Source of the DNA: Bacteroidota bacterium
GTDB lineage: Bacteria; Bacteroidota; Bacteroidia; NORP154
Length of the DNA: 8,005 nt
Direction: 5' to 3'
Assembly: GCA_002401055.1 (NCBI GenBank)
Contig: NVRZ01000134.1
Coordinates: 1-8,005, forward strand
The translations under genes and the position numbers were made by a program. Shown piece after piece: positions 1-5,009 of the stretch; position 1 is the first letter of the stretch; each line of letters starts with the position of its first letter. Under the pieces are notes generated by a model. It saw only the letters and a list, made by a program, of their open reading frames with translations. It was not told the DNA's origin and ran no database searches.

Positions 1-37
1 ACATTCGTATATCGGTCACGTTACGCTTATTAGATAA
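1..37 (+). CDS. 3' end of a gene for a probable T9SS type B cargo protein (partial)
   Basis: Only the last 11 codons and the TAA stop (35-37) are inside the window, in the frame starting at base 2. They read H-S-Y-I-G-H-V-T-L-I-R-stop. The next gene ends H-E-Y-M-G-H-V-T-L-I-Y-stop, so eight of eleven residues match position by position. This G-H-V-T-L-(I/V) ending is the last strand of the gliding-motility-associated C-terminal (CHU_C, type B) sorting domain, which directs proteins through the type IX secretion system to the cell surface. The call rests on a very short stretch, but the match in register with a stop codon at the same place makes chance unlikely. The rest of the protein is not visible, so nothing can be said about its function. 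The next gene starts 72 bases downstream on the same strand. Confidence 0.75.
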   Translation, partial: HSYIGHVTLIR

Positions 38-81
38 ATTTCTTGCAAGGCTTCTTTTGAACACAACAAATAATTAAATTC

Positions 82-100
82 GAGTGAATAGCTTTTACTC
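82..100 (+). other. Small imperfect hairpin upstream of the GTG start
   Basis: Bases 82-88 (GAGTGAA) can pair with 94-100 (TTTTACTC without its first T) through six Watson-Crick pairs and one G-T wobble, leaving a five-base loop. It ends nine bases before the GTG start of the 1380-residue gene. It is not followed by a T run, so it is a poor intrinsic terminator. It could affect ribosome access, but a stem this short is also expected by chance. Confidence 0.2.
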
Positions 101-109
101 CGGACCAAA

Positions 110-178
110 GTGAAATTTAAATTAGTTCTCATATGGAGTTTACTGGCCTTAATATACCCGCATATTTCAATTGGTCAA
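110..178 (+). other. Signal peptide of the 1380-residue protein
   Basis: Residues 1-23 have lysines at 2 and 4, a hydrophobic core rich in L/I/W/A, and a polar end I-S-I-G-Q before N24. Cleavage just before or after Q23 is typical of exported Bacteroidota proteins. There is no lipobox cysteine, so it is a type I signal rather than a lipoprotein signal. Confidence 0.9.
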
Positions 179-3100
179 AACCTTGTTCCCAACGGAGATT
201 TTGAATCTTATAGTCCATGCCCAGCCGGCATAAGTGAATTTGGAGTGGCCACTCCCTGGTTCAATGCTGACACGGCCACACCTGATTATTATAACGCCTG
301 TTCACCTGTTATTGGCGGTGCCAATGTTCCCAATGCCTTATTGGGATATCAGCAGGCTCGTTCCGGTGTGGGATTTGGAGGATTCATCGCCTATGAAGAT
401 CCTGGATTCTTTGGCTGCCCTGATGGACTCGGAGGTAGCTGGAGGGAGTATATGGAAGTTCAACTGATATCTCCATTGGTAGCTGGTGTTATTTATTGCA
501 TTGAATTCTATGTAAATCAACCCAATGAAGTAAGGTACTCAACTGAAACCTTTGGAATGTATTTATCAAATACATTGATTTTGGTTAATAGCACAACGAA
601 TCTGCCGTACACGCCACAGTTTGTAAACAATATCGGCTTCATAACGGATACGGCTAGTTGGGTTCTTGTATCGGGAACTTATACAGCGAGCGGTGGGGAA
701 GAATACATTCTAATTGGAAACTTTAATGCTGATGGAGGAACAAATGTCAATTGCTTTAACAGCAGTTCCTTCAACGCATATGCGTATATCTACGTCGATG
801 ATGTTCTTATTATGCCCGACAGTGTATGTTCAAACCCATGTAATCTCATTGCCACGACGTCATTTACAAATGAAGGTTGCGGTGCATCTAATGGTACTGG
901 AACTGTCACGGTTACAACAGGTGTAACCCCATATACCTATTTTTGGGATGCAGGTGCTGGTTCACAAAGCACACAGACGGCAACAGGATTAGCAGCAGGC
1001 ACTTATTTGGTAACGGTAACAGAATCAGGAGGGTGTCAGGACACCTTGTCTGTAACAATTAGCAATATCCAGTCAACGATAAACATTTCATTCAACTCCA
1101 CAAATGTCAGCTGCAACGGATTATGCGATGGTGGGGCAACAGCCACTCCCACCGGGGGAACCACGCCATACACATATCTTTGGGATGACCCATGTGCCTC
1201 TACTACAGCATCGCTAGCTTGTGGTGCCTGTGCTGGCACATATACAGTTAGCGTTATTGACGCAAATGGATGCACCGCCAATTCGCCTATATTAATCACG
1301 CAACCGACTGCCATTGTCATTGATATTTCGGCAATGGTAATTACCAACGCCTCATGTTCAAGTAATGATGGAAGTATTACAGGCATTACTGTTAGCGGTG
1401 GCACCTCACCTTACACATATTTATGGATGAATTCATTTTCTGTGGCAGTTGGAACTGCAATCGACCTGAATAGCATTCCAACCGGTAATTACACGCTAAT
1501 CGTTGCAGACAACGATTCATGTATTTCCACTTCAGGTCCTCATGCGGTTAATACCAATGGAGGCGTAAATGTAACAATGAGCAAAACTGATATTGGTTGT
1601 GGAGGTGGATGCACAGGTACTGCCACTGCTTCAGTTTCAGGCGGGATATCTCCATATTACTACGTTTGGGATACAAGTCCGATTCAAACAAATGCCATGG
1701 CAACAGGACTTTGTGTTGGAAATTACACTGTAACCGTTACAGACGCAACTTGTACGGCCTCGGGCATGGAGCTCATAATTAATGGTGATTTTGAATCAGG
1801 GAATACTGGTTTTACGAGTAGTTATTACTTCTGCAATACCAGTGGATGCCTAGGACCTGCTGGTGGATACGGAGTGGGCCCCAATCCTAATTTCTATAAC
1901 ACCGGTTTCTCAGGATTCGACCACACCTCGGGTAGCGGAAATCTAATGGTGATCAACGGTTCAACATCCTCCAACACAAATGTTTGGTGTCAGACCATCA
2001 CCGTTACTCCAAACACCATTTATGAATTTTCCACTTGGCTAGCCTCTCTAAATACGAGTAATCTTGCGATTCTTCAGTTTAGCATAAATGGCGTTAATTT
2101 GGGAAGTACATTTAACGGACCTGGTGCTACGGGAACTTGGGTGCAGTTCTTCCAAACCTGGAATTCAGGATCTAGCACTACGGCGATAATCTGTATCGTA
2201 AATCAAAATACTGCAAGCGGCGGTAACGACTTTGGTTTAGATGACATCTCGTTTCAAGAGTGTATCAGTGCCTGTCCATCTATTAGTACTATAAGTATAG
2301 TGTCTAGTTCCGGGCTTTCATTGACCGTAACCAGTAGCGATGCACTGTGTAATAATTCTTGTGATGGATCGGCGACAGCCGCAGCCAGTGGTGGCACTGG
2401 TGCCTACACATATTTATGGTCCAATTCGGCTGTAACATCTTCGATTTCTTCTCTCTGTACAGGAAACTATGGTGTTACCTTAACTGACAGCCTTGGCTGT
2501 GACACCTCTGAAATAATATTTATAAATCAACCGCAAGTTCTTTCGGCTTTTGCAACGGCACAACCTGCTAAGTGCGGAGGCGCAGATGGGTCAGCTACCG
2601 TGACCGCTTCAGGAGGCACAGGAAATTACACTTATTCATGGAATGATAGTTTGATGCAGTCAACTCAAATGGCAGACAGCTTGTATGCTGGAACTTACAA
2701 CGCATCAGTGATAGACGCCAACAACTGTACCACTATAGTTCCGGTAAGTGTTTTGTCCCTGAATGGCCCTAATGTAGATAGCGTGAGCAGCACGAATCTT
2801 GCCTGCTTCGGAGATGCCAATGGTACAGCAACAGTTTACGCAAATGGGGGAAGCCCTCCACTTACCTATAGTTGGAATCCATCTTCAAGCACTTCAGACG
2901 TTGCAACAAATTTAACATCAGGAACATGGTCAGTCACTATTACAGATCTCTATTTATGTGATACTGTCGTCACAATTACCGTCACAGAACCAAACGAAAT
3001 GGTGGCAATTATTGCGGGGTCAGATACTGTCTGTGATTTGGCTGTTGGACAGTTGACCGTTAATATAACCGGAGGATCACCACAGTATATCTATAGCTGG

Positions 3101-4252
3101 GATAATGGATTGCCGTCCGCAGACACGGTACTAATTAATCCTGGGAATTCGGGAGGTACAACCAGTTTCTCCGTTACGATTACTGACGATAATGGATGTA
3201 CTGACATAGACTCAATTGACGTATATGTTCCAGTGCCGCTAGGACTAACTGACACCATTTCAATTATATGTGAAGGAGATGTCGTTACCCTTATACCTAC
3301 ACCATCAGGTGGTGACCCAACCAATTACGCCTTCCTTTGGAGTGATAATTCAACAAGCTCAAGCCTAACAGTATCTCCTTCACAGGACACAGCCTACTCA
3401 GTTCAATTATCTGATGGTTGTTCAAATCCAGTAAATATTCCGGTTGTTGTGAACGTTATCCCAACCCCCCAAGCTGCATTTGAAGTAGCATGTGATCCAG
3501 ATTCATTTGTAAACCAATTCACTGACCTATCAACGGGCGCGGTTACAAGTTGGATTTGGGATTTTGATGACTTATCCAGTTCAACGGAACAAAACCCGCT
3601 GCATGATTATTCACTTGCGGGCAATTATATTGTGAGTTTAACAGTATCCACGGTCGAAGAGTGCACGGACACCTATACCGATAGCATCGCCGGGCCTCCG
3701 AACGCTAGTTTCTCAGTTTTTCCAAGCGAAACCACCACGGCTAACCCAAGTATTGATTTTACTGACGCGAGCAGCAATGATGTTTTTTCATGGACCTGGT
3801 TTTTTGGAGATGGAGATTCGACAGCTATATCCACGCCCAACTTTGGCTCTGGGGACATAATGAACCATACGTATGATACCGCCGGAATTTATACAATACT
3901 TCTCTTGACAACAAACACCGATGGCTGTGTTGATACGGCGATTAGGTATGTGCATATTTTGGAAGAATACATGGTATTTGCACCCAATGCTTTCACTCCG
4001 AACCGAGGAGGACTTAATGCCAAGTTTATGCCAATTGGAATTGGTATTGATCCTGACAATTTCAAGCTATCAATTTACAACCGTTGGGGTGATTTAATCT
4101 TTGAATCGACTGATATTAACGAGGCATGGGATGGCACTGGCAACGGTGGTAAAAAAGGAGCGCAAACGGATGTTTACATCTGGGTGTTGACTACTGTTGA
4201 TCCACAAAAAGCGAAGCATGAATACATGGGGCATGTTACACTAATCTATTAA
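110..4252 (+). CDS. Giant secreted SprB-repeat/PKD protein with T9SS type B sorting domain
   Basis: 1380 residues. The start is GTG at 110: an in-frame TAG at 89 closes the frame upstream, no ATG precedes the signal peptide, and a weak GGA lies six bases ahead. Residues 1-23 form a signal peptide (K2/K4, hydrophobic core, ...S-I-G-Q before N24). Residues 24-239 form an NGDFE-type beta-sandwich. SprB-like repeats of 75-81 residues follow, with core Trp at 279, 358, 439, 520, 770, 844, 922 and 997. An Ig/SprB-like repeat has W1077. A second NGDFE module (about 552-724) interrupts the array. Two PKD domains have cores W-D-F-D-D (W1150) and W-F-F-G-D-G (W1230). Residues 1289-1380 are a type B sorting domain (F-A-P-N-A-F-T-P-N, Y-N-R-W-G, W-D-G, final G-H-V-T-L-I-Y). 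Family knowledge points to export by Sec then T9SS and display or release at the cell surface. An adhesin-like role is inferred; no catalytic motif was seen. Confidence 0.96.
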   Translation: MKFKLVLIWSLLALIYPHISIGQNLVPNGDFESYSPCPAGISEFGVATPWFNADTATPDYYNACSPVIGGANVPNALLGYQQARSGVGFGGFIAYEDPGFFGCPDGLGGSWREYMEVQLISPLVAGVIYCIEFYVNQPNEVRYSTETFGMYLSNTLILVNSTTNLPYTPQFVNNIGFITDTASWVLVSGTYTASGGEEYILIGNFNADGGTNVNCFNSSSFNAYAYIYVDDVLIMPDSVCSNPCNLIATTSFTNEGCGASNGTGTVTVTTGVTPYTYFWDAGAGSQSTQTATGLAAGTYLVTVTESGGCQDTLSVTISNIQSTINISFNSTNVSCNGLCDGGATATPTGGTTPYTYLWDDPCASTTASLACGACAGTYTVSVIDANGCTANSPILITQPTAIVIDISAMVITNASCSSNDGSITGITVSGGTSPYTYLWMNSFSVAVGTAIDLNSIPTGNYTLIVADNDSCISTSGPHAVNTNGGVNVTMSKTDIGCGGGCTGTATASVSGGISPYYYVWDTSPIQTNAMATGLCVGNYTVTVTDATCTASGMELIINGDFESGNTGFTSSYYFCNTSGCLGPAGGYGVGPNPNFYNTGFSGFDHTSGSGNLMVINGSTSSNTNVWCQTITVTPNTIYEFSTWLASLNTSNLAILQFSINGVNLGSTFNGPGATGTWVQFFQTWNSGSSTTAIICIVNQNTASGGNDFGLDDISFQECISACPSISTISIVSSSGLSLTVTSSDALCNNSCDGSATAAASGGTGAYTYLWSNSAVTSSISSLCTGNYGVTLTDSLGCDTSEIIFINQPQVLSAFATAQPAKCGGADGSATVTASGGTGNYTYSWNDSLMQSTQMADSLYAGTYNASVIDANNCTTIVPVSVLSLNGPNVDSVSSTNLACFGDANGTATVYANGGSPPLTYSWNPSSSTSDVATNLTSGTWSVTITDLYLCDTVVTITVTEPNEMVAIIAGSDTVCDLAVGQLTVNITGGSPQYIYSWDNGLPSADTVLINPGNSGGTTSFSVTITDDNGCTDIDSIDVYVPVPLGLTDTISIICEGDVVTLIPTPSGGDPTNYAFLWSDNSTSSSLTVSPSQDTAYSVQLSDGCSNPVNIPVVVNVIPTPQAAFEVACDPDSFVNQFTDLSTGAVTSWIWDFDDLSSSTEQNPLHDYSLAGNYIVSLTVSTVEECTDTYTDSIAGPPNASFSVFPSETTTANPSIDFTDASSNDVFSWTWFFGDGDSTAISTPNFGSGDIMNHTYDTAGIYTILLLTTNTDGCVDTAIRYVHILEEYMVFAPNAFTPNRGGLNAKFMPIGIGIDPDNFKLSIYNRWGDLIFESTDINEAWDGTGNGGKKGAQTDVYIWVLTTVDPQKAKHEYMGHVTLIY
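179..826 (+). other. N-terminal NGDFE-type beta-sandwich domain
   Basis: Residues 24-239 open with N-L-V-P-N-G-D-F-E and end with an A-Y-I-Y-V-D-D-V strand. This opening and closing pattern (NGDFE at the start, a D-D-(I/V) strand at the end) is shared with carbohydrate-binding-like jelly-roll modules and is common at the N terminus of Bacteroidota surface proteins. Glycan binding is an inference; no ligand residues can be assigned. Confidence 0.65.
842..1762 (+). repeat. SprB-like repeat array, first block (4 repeats)
   Basis: Four protein-level repeats have core (S/T)-P-Y-x-Y-x-W motifs at W279, W358, W439 and W520, a regular spacing of 79-81 residues. Each has an early Cys (for example G-C, S-C), a G-G/T-G-x-(S/T)-P-Y-x-Y turn and strand, then G-(T/N)-Y-x-(V/L)-x-V and a late Cys (D-A-N-G-C type). 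DNA identity between units is low, so these are old repeats rather than recent tandem duplications. Confidence 0.9.
1763..2281 (+). other. Internal NGDFE (CBM-like) module nested in the repeat array
   Basis: Residues about 552-724 start L-I-I-N-G-D-F-E-S-G and end F-G-L-D-D-I-S-F-Q-E-C, the start and end pattern of a jelly-roll carbohydrate-binding-like domain (CBM4/9-like by pattern only). Inner strands include Y-E-F-S-T-W and a W-V-Q-F-F-Q-T-W stretch. The surrounding SprB repeat resumes afterwards with I-S-T-I-S-I, so the module is inserted inside a repeat rather than placed between two. Confidence 0.7.
2282..3468 (+). repeat. SprB-like repeat array, second block (4 SprB-like plus 1 Ig/SprB-like)
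   Basis: Core Trp residues lie at 770, 844, 922, 997 and 1077, a spacing of 74-80 residues. The first four keep the G-G-x-x-x-Y-x-Y-x-W pattern and the early and late Cys pair. The fifth (I-C-E-G-D at its start, F-L-W-S-D-N, Y-S-V-Q-L-S-D-G-C) is closer to the Ig-like repeat often found just before PKD domains in such proteins. Confidence 0.85.
3469..3960 (+). repeat. Two PKD domains
   Basis: The first has W-I-W-D-F-D-D followed by Q-N-P-L-H-D-Y and G-N-Y-I-V-S-L-T-V. The second has W-T-W-F-F-G-D-G followed by H-T-Y-D-T-A-G-I-Y. Both match the PKD pattern W-x-F-G-D-G ... H-x-Y ... G-x-Y-x-V-x-L. The first core departs from consensus (F-D-D for F-G-D-G). The second lacks the N-terminal Cys seen in most neighbouring repeats, as is common for the PKD just before a type B sorting domain. 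Confidence 0.9.
3974..4249 (+). other. T9SS type B (CHU_C, gliding-motility-associated) sorting domain
   Basis: Residues 1289-1380 (92 residues, usual length for the family) show V-F-A-P-N-A-F-T-P-N, F-K-L-S-I-Y-N-R-W-G-D-L-I-F, W-D-G-T-G-N-G, and a final E-Y-M-G-H-V-T-L-I-Y. In the family this domain is recognised by the type IX secretion machinery. The gene stops directly after the last strand, as expected. Confidence 0.95.
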
Positions 4253-4304
4253 AGTTTTACATTTACATAAAGTAGATACTTACAACTGCTTAAAAGATAA
4301 GAGC
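4253..4304. other. Short intergenic gap without recognisable signals
   Basis: These 52 A+T-rich bases separate the sorting-domain gene from the small membrane protein gene. I saw neither a clear hairpin with a T run nor a convincing Bacteroidota promoter (TAnnTTTG with an upstream TTG). A promoter for the following three genes, if it exists, would most likely lie here or in the end of the preceding gene. Confidence 0.4.
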
Positions 4305-4523
4305 ATGGTTAAATTTTGGATTTTCACCGCAATATTATTCGCATTAGTAACTTTTATAATCTCACGATTGTCTTTAAAATATTATAAAGACGAGAATAGT
4401 AATAAGATGTGGAAAATCTGGGGACTCAGAACATCCTATTGGGAGGGAGTGGCCTTAGTCAGTTCATTATTAACAGGTGGGATAGTCTTAATCCTGGTAT
4501 GGTTAGGTGTGTTTCCGTTATAG
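4305..4523 (+). CDS. Small two-helix membrane protein, function unknown
   Basis: 72 residues, ATG at 4305, TAG at 4521-4523. I do not recognise a named family. Two hydrophobic stretches are visible: residues 4-19 (F-W-I-F-T-A-I-L-F-A...) and about 49-70 (rich in L/V/I with a T-G-G in the middle). The 29-residue segment between them carries six Lys/Arg (21, 25, 28, 34, 37, 42), so by the positive-inside rule the loop should be cytoplasmic and both ends outside. No Shine-Dalgarno sequence is seen, which is usual for the phylum. The next gene starts 17 bases after the stop, suggesting co-transcription. It could be an unrelated housekeeping membrane peptide rather than a partner of the giant proteins. 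Hydrophobic pattern, start and tight spacing make a real gene likely, though its small size leaves some doubt. Confidence 0.75.
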   Translation: MVKFWIFTAILFALVTFIISRLSLKYYKDENSNKMWKIWGLRTSYWEGVALVSSLLTGGIVLILVWLGVFPL

Positions 4524-4540
4524 TTTTTAGCTTGGTATAA

Positions 4541-4915
4541 ATGGTCATAAATATTAAATCTTTTGGATTTCGTTTTTCAATTATAATCGCATTTCTTGTT
4601 TGGTCCCTAATAGGCTTTTCACAAGAAGCGGAAATCATTAAAACAACTGAGGAACAGTCTTATGTAAAAATTGAAATTGGATTCATGGGATTGCACTGTC
4701 CTTTTTTGGGAAACAGCCTAAAAGACAAGTTAAAGAATGAAGAAAAGTTCTCAAATTTATTTATTGATGAGAAGGACACCTTCCTAACTTTCTCATTCGA
4801 CAAATCTCTGCAATTGACAGAGTCTGAACTGGTCGATATTCCAAAAAATGTTGGATACTCAGAGGAAATTATCACCGTAACTATTTCTGATGTTCCGTTC
4901 TCTATAGATCAATAA
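4541..4915 (+). CDS. Exported HMA-like (ferredoxin-fold) protein with degenerate metal motif
   Basis: 124 residues. An N-terminal signal peptide (R11, hydrophobic 13-25, ...G-F-S-Q before E29) implies Sec export to the periplasm; there is no lipobox Cys. The mature part follows the heavy-metal-associated domain order: strand V42-I46, loop G-F-M-G-L-H-C53-P-F-L-G, helix N-S-L-K-D-K-L, strands F-S-N-L-F-I-D and F-L-T-F-S-F-D, helix T-E-S-E-L-V-D-I-P-K-N-V-G-Y, final strand E-I-I-T-V-T-I. Classical HMA proteins carry G-M-x-C-x-x-C and end near I-x-x-x-G-Y. Here only one Cys (C53) remains, so ordinary two-cysteine copper binding is unlikely; H52-C53 could still bind metal, or the fold may serve another role. 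It ends one base before the next gene's ATG, pointing to a shared transcript. The fold is inferred from pattern only. Confidence 0.85.
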   Translation: MVINIKSFGFRFSIIIAFLVWSLIGFSQEAEIIKTTEEQSYVKIEIGFMGLHCPFLGNSLKDKLKNEEKFSNLFIDEKDTFLTFSFDKSLQLTESELVDIPKNVGYSEEIITVTISDVPFSIDQ

Positions 4916-4916
4916 A

Positions 4917-5009
4917 ATGAAGGGCATTGGCAATCTAGTCTTTTGGAAGATTCACGTTTTATTTCTGATCTCCACGTTTAGTTTCTTTGCAGATTCTTCG
5001 TTCTCTCAA
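4917..5009 (+). other. Signal peptide of the propeller/PKD protein
   Basis: Residues 1-31 contain K2 and K11, a hydrophobic run V-L-F-L-I-S-T-F-S-F-F-A, and end S-F-S-Q before I32. This matches the ends of the other two signal peptides here (S-I-G-Q and G-F-S-Q). No lipobox Cys is present. Confidence 0.85.

Noticed and set aside
82..100. Intrinsic terminator for the upstream gene
   Set aside because: The stem is short, A/T-rich with a wobble pair, and is followed by CGGACC rather than a T run.
1036..1404. Open frame on the minus strand opposite the SprB repeats
   Set aside because: It lies fully inside the 1380-residue gene, and its sequence is the antisense of Thr/Gly/Ser-rich repeats, which commonly gives stop-free reverse frames. 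No signal peptide or domain was seen.
842..3468. CRISPR-like or recent DNA tandem repeats
   Set aside because: The repetition is at protein level with a period of about 75-81 codons. The DNA copies differ strongly, and there are no short identical repeats with spacers.
1766..4252. Separate gene starting at the internal ATG before the second NGDFE motif
   Set aside because: The frame is continuous with the upstream repeats, no signal peptide follows this ATG, and the flanking SprB repeat resumes after the module.
110..4252. Enzymatic function for the 1380-residue protein
   Set aside because: All regions are accounted for by beta-sandwich, SprB, Ig-like, PKD and sorting domains, and no catalytic motif was visible.
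4253..4304. Bacteroidota-type promoter in the gap
   Set aside because: No TAnnTTTG element with a properly spaced upstream TTG could be found; the A+T richness alone is not evidence.
4541..4630. Lipoprotein signal in the 124-residue protein
   Set aside because: No Cys occurs at or near the expected cleavage site; the end G-F-S-Q before E29 fits a type I signal peptide.
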